NCBI RefSeq assembly: GCF_048128805.1
Contig: NC_135999.1
Span: forward strand, 20,312,449-20,376,448
From: Centroberyx gerrardi
Taxonomy: Eukaryota; Chordata; Actinopteri; Beryciformes; Berycidae
DNA length: 64,000 bases
Direction: 5' to 3'
Part shown: positions 11,646 to 23,036 of the stretch, one piece after another
Layout of the letters: every line of letters starts with the position of its first letter
Position numbering within the stretch: the stretch's first letter is position 1
The notes under the pieces: generated by a model
Told to the model about the DNA's origin: nothing
Seen by the model: only the letters and a program-made list of their open reading frames with translations
Database searches by the model: none
Position numbers and translations under genes: made by a program

Positions 11646-13268
11646 TCTTCCATCTTTACTGGATTTAGAGTGCCTTGGACTTTGTGTTTACAGCTCAAGA
11701 GTTTGCTTTTTTCTCTCTGGAGGCTTATAATCTTAGAGCTCTCAGTTTTCTATAGATTTGATTCCTGTTCCCATTGAGCACCTATAAGGACTTCACTACT
11801 TTTTTTGAATCCACAAGAGCACCAAGTGTTACTTCTGTCTACCTGAACGTCACCTGGCACATCATGATGTCAGTCTTCCCTGCTAAGATCCAATAGGCCT
11901 GGCTATGGATGGAGCTTCACACTGCGGCTGGACCAATGAGTATGAGAAATACCTTCATAAACAAGCGCGTGATGTCCATGGACAGGCAGACTCGTGTGTC
12001 TGGCACCCTCAGGCCACATGGTGGAGGATTTGTGGAGAGGAGACTAAGCCTTTCAACACAAGTGGTTTTCAGAAGGGCTTTAAAGAATTGACACGTCTGA
12101 CAGGTGTATCCTCTACTTGTGTAACTACCTGTCCTGTTAGAGTAAACAGTCTCCTTCATATTCTAATGGATATATGCAGGATGCAAAAGCAAAGTCTAAA
12201 TTTCAGCTGCAGAGGAATTGAAGGAAAGGAAGAGAAGAAGAAGAAGAAGAAAGCACTTGTTTTCCTGCTGTGGAGCTGGCTGTGACTGATGAGTGGATTA
12301 AAGGGCAAACCGCAGTGTCGGAGAGAGAGAGTGAGACTGTGTAATGTATGTGTCTATGTGACTCCTACCTGAATGTATGTGTGTGCGTGTGTTTGTGTAG
12401 TCTGTGCATGCATCCATGCATGTGTGTGAGTCTGCACACCCTTGCTCCGAGGCTCTGGTCAGACAGCGCATAGCTGTGGTGGGACGCAGGCTAAGCGCCT
12501 CTAGACGACAGTGAGTCAACAATGTCTGCTCTCACTCAGGAGAGACATGATAGGTCTTGCCTCGGCTCGTCCCTGCCTGGTGTGGTAGGACACCTAAAAA
12601 CTGTTAGTGTGTATGTGTGTGTGTGTGTGCAGGGAGGAAGGGGGGGAGATAATGGTGATTTAATTAATTAATTGGTATCAACCAGATGTTAGCCTGTTGA
12701 ATAAGACAGCAACATGCGTCAGTGTCTGTGCTTATGCGCATAATGTTGTTCTTGATAGTCTGATGTCACTGTAACGTAGAAACCAAAACATTCTGATTCA
12801 AAACACACAGCCCCTGCTCGTCAAACACAAGAAAAGTAAGCAACTAAGCAATTCATTTGGTTAAAAGCTCTTCATGAGCAGAGTTAAGGCCAGGATAGCG
12901 TCTGTATTTTTTATTCTGTTTTTTTTATTCATAGTTTATCATTTTGCAACAGAGCAATCACATACATACAACTCAAAAAGAAAGAGAAAGAGAGAGAGAG
13001 AAAAAAACAAACAGAGGGGGTTTCCTCCATTACAACATCAGCGTCTCTGTTTTCATCAATACGCAACGTCAAGAGATGATTCATGAATTCATGGGAAAAT
13101 ACTGTGTGGACCTACAGTATGAAATGTTTGTGTTTTTAGAACCAAATGAGCTTCATAAGTGGTTTTTTTTTGTAACATTTATATAGTCACCTTTCCCAAT
13201 TCTTTATCCTTTGAGTTTTGTCTATAAAAGAAGGTCAAAGTGCATGGTCAGCTACAGAAACATACCAT

Positions 13269-13444
13269 GGGCCTCCTGGTGGTCAGTGGTCTAAGGCGCA
13301 TATCATGCAACCGCAACATCCTGGGTTCGAATCCGGCCCAGGACCTTTGTCATCCCTTTCTCTCTCCCAATCTTTCCTGTCTCTCTCCACTTTCCACTAT
13401 CTAATAAAGGCAAATAATTCCCCTCCCCTCCCAAAAAAACAAAA
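13269..13444 (+). mobile_element. tRNA-derived SINE with intact B box
   Basis: The head GGTGGTCAGTGGTCTAAGGC resembles an A-box region, and GGGTTCGAATCC (about 13322-13333) is a perfect pol III B box. The body ends CTGTCTCTCTCC...CTATCTAATAAAGGC with a C/A-rich tail. It is the best preserved of the SINE copies here. The acceptor stem does not pair, so it is not scored as a functional tRNA. Confidence 0.8.
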
Positions 13445-15987
13445 GTACCGTTGGAGTTGGTGGGAATCTAACGTCTTGTTCAAGAACACTTTTAACAGGG
13501 CTGATGTTTGTTTGTCACAGGGCCTTGAACCCGGGCCGCCCAGTTGAGGAACAGTCTCCCTAACGATTATGTCACCCTGCTGCCATTCATGGCGTTATGG
13601 CCGTGTTGTTCATGTTCAGAAATATTGATTGGACTGCCCTTGACAATAGGAACAACATATAAATCCTTTAATTGCATGGTATTCCCCTCTAAAACAGCAT
13701 TCAACCAACAGCTGCCTTTTGCAGCAGCTCAATTATTCGCCCCAAATTGTTAGAAAACTAGGTTGAAAGAGAAATTAAAGTTATGCAACATTGTTTAAAA
13801 AAGCCAACCATTTTATAGCTTGGTGGTATCCCTCTGGAAAAGGCAAGATGCCTCATAAAATAGTGCAGAAAAAAGAGATTTATTTTCTGATTTAAATTCA
13901 CCAAGTCTCACAAAAAGCCACTCGACCCTTTTTATAGATGGCTGTATAAGATTAAGACCAGAGAAAAGTGATTTCTCTTACATGATTGAATTGTTTACAC
14001 TTGAAAATCTCTTGCGCGCCCTTCAGACCTAGTTAAATCACTCTAAACCGCCTGTTTTCATGGACATTGGAGAGTGTGTTTAGCCTTGTCTGGTAAAGTT
14101 AAATGGCCCTTGTCTGTCTAGAAGTGTTCCTTGGGTGTTTTTTTTTTAACACAAAATGGATAGAGGATCATGTTTAAATCTGTTCCTGAATGAATGTGGG
14201 GAGATTTGAAAAACCCAGCATGTTCAGACAATCCTTGTCAACACTTAGATTGTGATTTCTGAATGAACCAGCATGATAATAACTACCATTTCAGATAGGA
14301 AGCCACCAGAGAAAACACATTCATGGCCACCCTGCTCAAGACTGTATAAAGGTAGCATGTAAACAAGCTAGGGAAAATGAGTCAAAAGTACAGCTTAGTT
14401 CACAGGCATTACATTTAGCTCGATGGCAAGCACAGGCACATCAAATTGTTTACATAAGAGAGGTGTGTTCAGTGTGAGAATCGACTGGAAAAGGTGATGT
14501 GCTTGAAAGGAAACTGAAACTGGGCCATTATCTCATCAACAAAAAATGGTTCTCATGCATATCAGTGACATTTACAGTAGCTTGCATAAGGGGATATACG
14601 AGGCCTTTTGAGGGCGTCACATTTTTCACATTTGCAAAGATCGTCAAACACAAACGCCGAGGCAGATAAAAAATGATTTAGAGAAGGAATCTGTTTAAAG
14701 GGTGTGATGGCAAGCCGAGCAGACCTTTATTTATGAAACCTATCATTTAACTAGCATTTCCTGTTAGCCACAGGATGTGGTTCCCATTACCCTCCCTGCC
14801 TTTGCTGTCCTACATGGTTTCCGGAAGTCACGTTCTTACTCTGTGTTTTACAGAGTGCAAACTGTGGGCTTCCAGTGTCAGAGTACATAGCACAAATGAC
14901 ATCGCTATAGGAAGTTGATGAAGGGTGCTGAGTGCTGGATTACCCATGTGGGCAGATTCATGATTTACTGTAGTATATTTACTTTTACAGCATTATTGTG
15001 ATTGAATTTGATGGACGGGAAGTAGTCACAAATAGTATGAACACATGGAAAATGTCTGTCATATTTATGCTTCTACGTCTTTTGCCTCAGCTCTTACACG
15101 ATGTTAACTAATTGAAGTGAGTGGTTTTGAATCCTGAGTAGAAGTACAAAAACATAGTTATGAAAACAATGAAAATATGTCTGTGTCATTTAGGCACTTT
15201 GATCTTTGGGTAATTGCTGGTGTGTTTGTGACTGGCGTGCACATGTTGCATGCATGTTGCTTCCGTTATTGTGTAACTGCCTTGGCACAAATGAGGGTTA
15301 AACAGCTGGCAGCAAACCAAAAGGTATAAAATAAGCAGTGAAATAGAATTAAGAACCTGGCAGTATTCTGTGGTAGTCAAGCATAAATGCTAATAAGACC
15401 AGTAGAAGAAAACCTGCAGGTCATCACTTCAACTCAACAAGACCTTTTGTCTTTCCACATTGTACTCATCCCGTTTGTTTTCCACCCTGAAAAGACAATG
15501 TTTTTACAGTGCACAGGGAGTGGACAACTCCCTATTAAATATCACTGCCACGATCCTGTCCTCCCCCTCAGTTTTTCTTGCTGATATTTTTAGAGCCGCC
15601 TGGTCAACAATCATCAAGTAAAAAGCCGAGGAATTGTTTATGTTGACACACTCTTACCACTTCAGTGTGGTGACTCATGACGTTCTGGTGCCTCCATACG
15701 TCAGGAGAGGCCAGAGTGAGTGGGAGTCAGGCTCCGCGCTCTATTAGGGGGGAGCCAGTCTCCCAGGTTATTGGGCAACTGGTGACGGGGGACCGTCCCG
15801 TGGATTTCCACTCGCTGCTATTTCAGGGAAGGAGCAGGTCTGTTTTGAGTTTACAGAGAAGCCACAATATCCTATTAAGCATTGTTAAAGTAATTGAGCG
15901 GTGTTTACTCAGAGGGCCTGATGGTTAAACCGAGGCCTCTGATTCTATGCAGATGCTATGTGAGACAGATCAAGGTTACTGGCTAGG
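13445..15987. other. Intergenic, no gene seen
   Basis: Unique-looking sequence with only short frames and no recognisable domain. An antisense SINE-like scrap (CCTTGAACCCGGGCC) occurs near 13523. Confidence 0.5.
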
Positions 15988-16001
15988 GGATGGATGGATG
16001 G

Positions 16002-16037
<36 letters not shown>

Positions 16038-16373
16038 GTGGAAGGATGGATGGATGGATGGATGAATGATGGATGGATGGATGGATGGAGAGATGGATGG
16101 ATGGATGGGTGGATGGATGGAGAGATGGATGGATAGATGGATTAATGAATGGGTGGATGAATGGATGGATGATGGATGATGGAGAGATGGATGGATGGAG
16201 GGATGGATAGATGGATGGATTAATGAATGGATGGATGAATGGTGGGATGATGGATAGATGGATGGATGGATGGATGGATGGATTAGTGAATGGATGGATG
16301 ATGGATGGATGGATGGATGGCTGGATGATGGATGGATGGATGGATGGATGGAGGGATGATGGATGGATGGATG
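15988..16373. repeat. (GATG)n tetranucleotide array, about 385 bp
   Basis: Tandem GATG/GGAT units are interrupted by GATGAAT, GGAGAGAT and TTAATGAATG variants that recur as a higher-order pattern near 16130-16160 and 16205-16240, suggesting segmental duplication inside the array. Long frames on both strands (HPSI or DGWM repeats) are artefacts. Confidence 0.95.
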
Positions 16374-16900
16374 AAAAGACATTTAACTTACCCTTCATTG
16401 TTATGTCTTATTTATACCAGTTTATTCCACTGTATCTGTGATTCACAGAGTGGACTGACCTTTATTTGTACAAACTGCTGGAGTCAGCTGCACTAGAAGT
16501 GAACCTCTGATGCCTCGTCTCCAGCAGCCGGTGTTCAGCCAGGCTGTGGCCAGTCTGGCTCTCTGCTAGCGTCTCAACTCTGTTTAGGACCTGGCTAAAC
16601 CTGACTGGACTGCGGCTGGCTCGCCTGCCCTGCACAGCCTGGTGAGACCGGGCCAAAGCTCGCCACCAGCTGGCACATGAAGCAAAGTTACCCAAAGTGG
16701 TGCCTGTGGCTTGAATTTGGCCCTCCATAAAGAAATTGGCCCTCCAAATCATTCTAAACCGCGTAAAATATTGTGCATTTAATCTAGCTTTTTGCTTGTT
16801 TCTTTTGCTTCTTTTAGCACTTTGTTAAGAAAAGTACTTTTAGAGCTTTTAGAGCTTTTAAAGTACTTTATACCATGGTCTGGGTGAATACTCGATTCTG

Positions 16901-17560
16901 ATTGGCAGGGAGGGCAACCGGGAGCTTTCCATGGCATCTTTCATCCTCCAGAGAGACGAGGATGGGGTCGAATATGTCAGCCTGGCGCACAATCCACAAA
17001 CTAAGAATCATAAAGACCCGAATGACCCAGACAAGGAAAACCTAAGAAGTTTTATGTTTGCCAGGCCCGAGGAGCCGCTGTGTCTTTCTACCTCCACCCG
17101 AAGCGCGCCGTGGCCTCCGACGTGTGGGACAGCCGGGAGCCGATGGGTGTCCACTACCTCGGGAACATGCTGAAAAAGATCAGCGAAGAGGTGATTACAC
17201 TTAATGTCTATCGGCTAATAAAGACATGACAGTCTAATAATTTTGTATGAGACTAAATAGTATCGTCTCCCTCCATCCCCAAAATATAATAAATATCCTT
17301 ATCATTCTACCTTTCAGGTGGGTTTTTCGCGGGTCTACACAAACCATAGCACCGCTGTAGGTCGGCTCGCAGACGCTGGCCTGGAGAGCCGTCAGATAAT
17401 GTCGGTGACAGGCCATCGATGCGAGGGCAGCCTGCGGGCTTACTGGGCTCCGTCAGTACGGGAGAGACGAGAATGGAGCCACGTCTTGTCGGACTCCATT
17501 GAGTGTGTCCACTCAATGGAGTCAATGAACACCTCGTCGGGCATTATCCCTTACATATAA
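16901..17560 (+). pseudogene. Degenerate Crypton-type tyrosine recombinase (DUF3504-like)
   Basis: The catalytic half of a tyrosine recombinase of the kind carried by Crypton transposons and their domesticated relatives is recognisable. Block 1 (from about 16904) reads [13 protein letters not shown] with ATKNH-like [12 protein letters not shown]. Block 2, in a shifted frame from about 17062, has [20 protein letters not shown] and LKKISEE. Block 3 (from 17318) has FSRVYTNHS, then [11 protein letters not shown] and SLRAYW, with the candidate nucleophile Tyr. Blocks 2 and 3 join in phase across a GT-AG intron at 17191-17317, where the reading [15 protein letters not shown] restores the family spacing. 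The family pattern NHS(I/L)RATA is reduced to NHSTA, losing the catalytic Arg. A frameshift and apparent deletion near 17060-17070 also break the protein. No start region was found upstream. It is most likely a dead copy; a domesticated non-catalytic domain is less likely because of the frameshift. Confidence 0.7.
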
Positions 17561-18513
17561 ATAAAGTTATTATATATAAATAAAGTTATTATGATTATTT
17601 TGATTCAATTCAACAGCAGTTCATTTTGAGGAAAAGCATATTGAAAAGTATTTTGATATTAACAGCCCACTGCCCATTTAAATATATTTAAGCAAGTAGC
17701 ATTGTAGCATGTAGCATGTTCGCCCCAATTCAGACCCTAAACAGACTCAAAAACAGGTTACATGGGAAAACCCTCCTCTAGGCTAACCATTCATCAGCAT
17801 ATCAGCATTTCTTATCAAATTTATTCAAACAGTCATGATGTTATCAATGCCAGGACGTACCCCAAATTTCCCCTAGGGGATCAATAAAGTGCAATCTTAA
17901 TCTTAACCTTAACTGAGCAGCCAATACATTTCATCCTTACATTTTACAGAATTTACCTTTGTTAAATGGTCTGTTTCATCACCATTCTTTCACCCAGTCA
18001 TCTTAAGAGGCCCAACCTTTTCATACACTCTTAAGTATCAGAAAGAATGTAGTTGAGAAAATAAATTATATTGTATGAGGAGAGGAGGATGTGCACCTTC
18101 CTCTCGGCGGATCATTTTCAACCATTTACCAACACAAGAGGTTATGATTAATGCCGAGTGAGTGTGTATTTACATTTTTCGTTTGAGAGGGAGTGCTCCG
18201 TACCACTCCTCCACCACCTCCTCCATTCCTCTGGCTGGCTGTCATCCGCGTGGTTTTCCTCTGGAGGGTAATCACGCCATGTCTCATGCAGACACTTCCT
18301 GGTTGCACGGTTGTTGGGAGAATGACGGCAAAACCTATCTGCTGTCTGAGAAGAAAAAGAGCATCTTTACTGTGTCTGAGGTTTGGAGATGTCGGGTCGA
18401 GATTAGAGTCACCAGGGAAAAACTGAAGCCCGAGAATAACACTGCTGATTCTAAATTGATTATAACTGAAGAGTTGCCTGATGTGTAGGGTGATTCTAAT
18501 TCTGAATAAATAT
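17561..18513. other. Intergenic with LINE-tail scraps
   Basis: AATAAAGTTATTAT units at 17560-17600 and CCCTAGGGGATCAATAAAGT near 17872 look like LINE 3' tails. An open frame at 18162-18488 (108 codons) has no similarity I recognise, and I do not annotate it as a gene. Confidence 0.45.
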
Positions 18514-18893
18514 TAGGGATAGGACGATATATCGGAATTCAATATATCGCAATACAATATGGGGCAGAAATATGTATCTTGATATTAGCTACATTTTATT
18601 TTGCTGTAGTCATCACAAATGAGACGGCTTGCCTATCGCAATTTCACAAGATCTCCATTGAAATGATATTATTTGCACTTTGTAATGACATTTTTAAATT
18701 GTTGTTTACATTCTAGCAAGCCAATGCCATTGCTAGAAAGATTTGTGGCTCAGAAATAAACATAAATCTGCACAGTCATACTTTGTTGTCATTGAACTTT
18801 TATTTACTACATTGTATTGTGGTTGTATCAAATCGTAGACCCCATATTGCATATCGAATCGTATTGTGAGATAAGCAGATCGTCCCATCCTTA
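18514..18893. mobile_element. hAT-type MITE with perfect 8-bp target duplication
   Basis: The left end TAGGGATAGGACGATATATC matches the reverse complement of the right end, TAAGGATGGGACGATCTG, over about 15 bp. The flanks ATAAATAT (18506-18513) and ATAAATAT (18894-18901) are an exact 8-bp target duplication, as made by hAT transposases. It is 380 bp. The inner sequence shows further symmetric ATATCG/CGATAT-rich arms. There is no coding capacity. It is a different subfamily from the copy at 7398-7666. Confidence 0.85.
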
Positions 18894-20261
18894 ATAAATA
18901 TGATGTGCGTAGAGGGGGACCTGGAGAACAAAAGGCCTGGATTTTTTCTGATGAGCTTAAATGGCTGCAGGAAAAACCTATGTGGCATGTATAGAATGTC
19001 ACGGCACATATTCACCGGCAAGTTATGAGTAAGACGGATTCCTCTTTACCGGGTAAAGTTTGGGCCTTGAGAATGAGCGGCTCCTCAGCAGGTGCCAGGG
19101 CGGCAGGGTGGTAAATACTTTTTAGGCTCATGGCACTCACAGCGGCATGTGAGACCGGTCTGGAGTCTGGAGCCTGAGGAGCGAGGTCTAACGCACACAG
19201 ACGCACACACACACACATATAACACATATATGCGCACACCGTATATATCTTCATCATCACTTCAAGCACACATACACAGTAGCACAGCACAGAAAGAGAG
19301 GAAGTGGGCTGAGGATGGGGGGGGGGGGGAGGGGGCTGTGCGGGGAGAAGCGGGAGGGAAAATAGCGGAAGACAGAGCCCAGTTATAATTGCTTGCGTAG
19401 GCTGACACATTTGAATTTACAGCCTGCGTTAGAGCTGCACCACTCATTTAAGACTGCTTATTTAAAAGCAAAAAAAAAAAAAAAATAAGAGAAAAGATAT
19501 TTTGTTCGCTTGTTGCTTAATCTGTTTCAGGCCCCTCCCTTCGCTTTGCTGTTGCTAAATTTGTCTCCGCTTGCTCAAACGTAAGAACCCAAAATGACAG
19601 CATTATTTTGACTAGACTGTTTTTCCTCCCAGGGAGAGAGGCCAGGGGAAGTGTAGGTGACCCGGGCTGGTTAACCACCGCTAGACCACGGGTTGGCTGG
19701 GGCACTGCCACCCCCGCAGCCACCCTCTCCCTGCACCGCCTGCCAGGTCCACATTACTACTACTACACGCCATGACCACAAGTGGCCCAGCTCCAGTGCC
19801 AGCCTCCCATTGGGTCATACTGGACCTCAGTTTCTCTCCCCACTGGTGTAAACAGTCTGCTGTCTGACCATCGGCTGGCACACAGCTCATCTGGGTCGTT
19901 GTTTTTATAGGCCAGACGGTCATTATGTGTGTATGTTTGTGTACATTACCCACCTTGGGGCTCGACCTGCAGTTTGCACAGGTCTTGCTTGTCATTGTAT
20001 GTGCACATGTGTGTGTGTACTACTCTTTCTCCATGAATTGCGACACTTCCAACCCCAGCGCCTGTCTGAGACTGATCAGCTGGGGAGTCTTGGCTCAGAG
20101 GCTGCACAGGCATTGGCCATGAAGTTTATTCTGGACACAGCAGAGATATTAAACTAGCTCTCTTCCAATCACAGACCCGTGGAATGTATAACATTGACCA
20201 ACACCCTTTTATAAACAACATTTACAAACAGCCAACAGAGCATTTTCAAAATTCCCCCATT
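18894..20261. other. Intergenic, no gene seen
   Basis: Short frames only. A CA-rich patch near 19190-19225, a poly(G) run at about 19317-19330 and an A tract near 19470 are simple sequence. Confidence 0.5.
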
Positions 20262-20266
20262 AAAGC

Positions 20267-20597
20267 TGTCACGGTTGTGACTTTCAGTCCCTTTGTTCAT
20301 TGTCTAGGTTTTGTATTTCTTTGTGTCTTGTTTCCCTGTCTGGTTCTTTTAGTTCTATGTGTACCTGTCTGCCCCAGCTGTGTCTGATTTGTGATCACCT
20401 CCCCATGTGTATATTAGTCTTGTTCCCCAGTCAGTCTTTGTCGGTTCATTATTTTCTGTCATGTGTCTGTTAAGTGCTCCCGTCTTTGTTTACCTGTTGT
20501 TTCCTGCTCCCGTTATATTAAACTCCCAGTCTTGGGGTTTGATCACTACCTGCCTCACTGTCCTGCATTTGGGTCCTCACCACACCTCACCGTGACA
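20267..20597 (+). repeat. 5' LTR of the TRIM-like element
   Basis: 331 bp, identical on reading to 21064-21394. It contains ATATTAAAC near 20516, a possible TATA/poly(A) region, and the terminal inverted repeat TGTCACGG/CCGTGACA. Confidence 0.9.
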
Positions 20598-21063
20598 GAA
20601 TGAACCGACCAACCTGGACCCAGCGGACAGCACCCAGCTACCACACAGCCTGCCTTCTCCTGGTGAGCCCCGCTTACCTCCCTGTTCGGTTCTGTGACAA
20701 TCCCGGTAGCTGCAGAACGAGCCCTAGGGGTGGCGATTGGACGTCCCTGAAGCACTGGCTGGTTCGACTGTTGGAGGGGATACCTTTGAAGCACCGGCTG
20801 GTTGATTGTGATGTCCTGGTTGTGCCAGTTCCAGTATCTCTCCTCGAAGTCCTGGTCGTGCAAGTGCCGACGGTCCAGCGCCCCTTCGGTCCCAACCGCA
20901 ACCCTCTCGTGTCCCGGCAGTGGAAGAAAGCTCCGGGGGGTTTCAGCCCCTTTCCCTGCCAGCTTGTCCGTCTGACCTCCGGTCTCAATCCCCAGCGCCC
21001 CTCTCAAGTTCCCCTTCATGGACCTTGTGGGACGTCGGGAGCCGTCCCTTGAGGGGGGGGTAC

Positions 21064-21394
21064 TGTCACGGTTGTGACTTTCAGTCCCTTTGTTCATTGT
21101 CTAGGTTTTGTATTTCTTTGTGTCTTGTTTCCCTGTCTGGTTCTTTTAGTTCTATGTGTACCTGTCTGCCCCAGCTGTGTCTGATTTGTGATCACCTCCC
21201 CATGTGTATATTAGTCTTGTTCCCCAGTCAGTCTTTGTCGGTTCATTATTTTCTGTCATGTGTCTGTTAAGTGCTCCCGTCTTTGTTTACCTGTTGTTTC
21301 CTGCTCCCGTTATATTAAACTCCCAGTCTTGGGGTTTGATCACTACCTGCCTCACTGTCCTGCATTTGGGTCCTCACCACACCTCACCGTGACA
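21064..21394 (+). repeat. 3' LTR of the TRIM-like element
   Basis: Same 331-bp sequence as 20267-20597, preceded by the polypurine tract and followed directly by the AAAGC target duplication. Confidence 0.9.
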
Positions 21395-21399
21395 AAAGC

Positions 21400-23005
21400 G
21401 CATGTAAACCTTGATTGGGGAGACCACAGTGCACAGGGCCTCCTTCGAGAAAAGTTCTCACAAATACCTAAAAACGTCCTCCTTCCTTCCTGTTGCCACG
21501 ACCCAAGTACCAGATGTCATCTGTCTGGTGTTGATTAGCAAACACAAACATACTTTGCCGCAACGATTCAACCGTCTCGGATGAGCGTATTTAAACAAAA
21601 ATGGAACCCGTGCCAAGCTGTCCCTCTCTCAGTGTTTTGTGCCCAAGTATCATTTGGGACAAAAGATGTACTGTAAACACTGGCCTGTGTTATGGTCCTC
21701 TATGCCCCCCCACCCCGGCAAAAACACACACACATCACCTCCCACCGCCCACCCCTCTGGTTGCGGTACACTGCCTGGGGTGTTTCGGTCCATTTCTTAG
21801 TAGTAGCAACACTCCACTCAGCCTGTGGGATTGAGACATAACACAACATTTGGTCAAACCATGGAGGTTCCTCTTGTTTGGGTCTGGTTTGTCAAACGCA
21901 GCCGGGTGAACTTTCGAACGGCATCAATTTGTCTCTGTGCTAGATGTGACTGTCAGGCATAATGCTACATTAGACGTAGTTACACTGATTTTACTGACGT
22001 TCTCTCATAATAGATTTCCTGCATGTACCTTTAGGTTAAGGTTTGGGATGGATTTGAGCCAGTAGTGTAAACTTTAGATCCAGAAACCAAGCAAAGCAAC
22101 ATTTGAGCCCCACACAGTAAAATAGCAAAACAGTCCCAGAATGCAGAAGAGAGCTCTGATAAGGGTTTAGTTTGCTAATGGAGACAGCTGTGGGGCTGGT
22201 AGATGGGAGCTGATGAACCTCTGACCCCTGTCTTCACATTCTGGCTTTAACTATTTCTTTTGGCCGCACATCATTCCACGAAGGGGGCGACTCTGGTTAC
22301 ACAGGTCATCCCTGACCTTCAGGCTCCCTGACCCGGCCTCATGACAAGATGCAGCTAACAGGTTTTGGTCAGTTCACTTCCAATTCACTTTTTACTCAAC
22401 ATTCAAATAATTCCTTGTGTCCCATGTTACATAATTCTCATTATTTTGCACCAGGGGCTGAAGTGTTGAAAAAAACACTCACTGCCTGGAGGGAAAAAAT
22501 AAAATGATGAGTCATTTTTTGAAGAATAATAATCTTATTCTTGCACGTGGCCAGACACAGGACCTGGTGGTGGTCCGCCATTCTGACGAACTTTCCATGT
22601 TTCTTCACTGCGGTGATGGCGGTGGTGGTGTTAGTCCCAGCCGAGACGGTGTCATACTTTCCTGCACAGCAGCTGTACTGAAGTTTTCCTCTGGGTCATG
22701 ACCAGAATGACCATCATCACGCCATGCGATGCTGCCTTTCAGCAGACTACAAAGAGCTTTGAAAGACACACACTCTGGTTTTACTGCTTGTACACTGGGG
22801 ATGAATAAGTCTCAAGAGACAGATTTTGCGGTAGTGTTTATTATAAAATGAAAGAAAATGTTATTTAAAAAAAGTGCCAATACGTCAGAGTTACTCATAC
22901 TCGCACACACGCAGACATGCAGCACAAAAACACATAAAAAGTGCTGATAACTCACTTTCAATCCCGGTATACCCCATCATGAAAACAATGACTATCAATA
23001 AAGTA

Positions 23006-23036
<31 letters not shown>

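Larger units (their letters stand above)
9912..13268. other. Intergenic, no gene seen
   Basis: Only short open frames without family similarity. The stretch holds a long GT tract at 11287-11341, a repeat fragment at about 11570-11640, a GAA run near 12236-12252 and a short GT tract near 12615. Nothing indicates exons or an RNA gene. Confidence 0.55.
20267..21394 (+). mobile_element. Complete non-autonomous (TRIM-like) LTR retrotransposon
   Basis: Two 331-bp direct repeats flank a 466-bp internal region. Each LTR starts TGTCACGG and ends CCGTGACA, with TG...CA boundaries. The insertion is bounded by a perfect 5-bp duplication, AAAGC at 20262-20266 and 21395-21399. A polypurine tract, GAGGGGGGGGG, lies just before the 3' LTR (from about 21051). 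A primer-binding site is expected right after 20597, where TGAACCGACCAACCTGGACC is seen; I could not match it to a tRNA. The internal region has no protease, reverse transcriptase or integrase. One frame starts like a fish Ty3/gypsy Gag (DPADSTQLPHSLPSPGE) and stops soon after. It must have moved using another element's enzymes. I see no difference between the LTRs, so insertion was recent. Confidence 0.9.

Noticed and set aside
13269-13345. Possible tRNA gene
   Set aside because: The B box is good, but the acceptor stem does not pair and the sequence continues into a SINE body.
15945-16398. 140-145-codon frames on the minus strand rich in HPSI
   Set aside because: They are translations of the (GATG)n array.
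16462-16752. 96-codon minus-strand frame
   Set aside because: No recognised domain and no flanking splice signals; probably chance in a GC-richer patch.
18162-18488. 108-codon frame considered as a small gene
   Set aside because: No homology recognised, no splice or promoter support, and it ends just before a MITE.
20555-21097. 180-codon minus-strand frame across the LTR element
   Set aside because: It crosses an LTR boundary and has no known domain; the plus-strand LTR structure explains the sequence.
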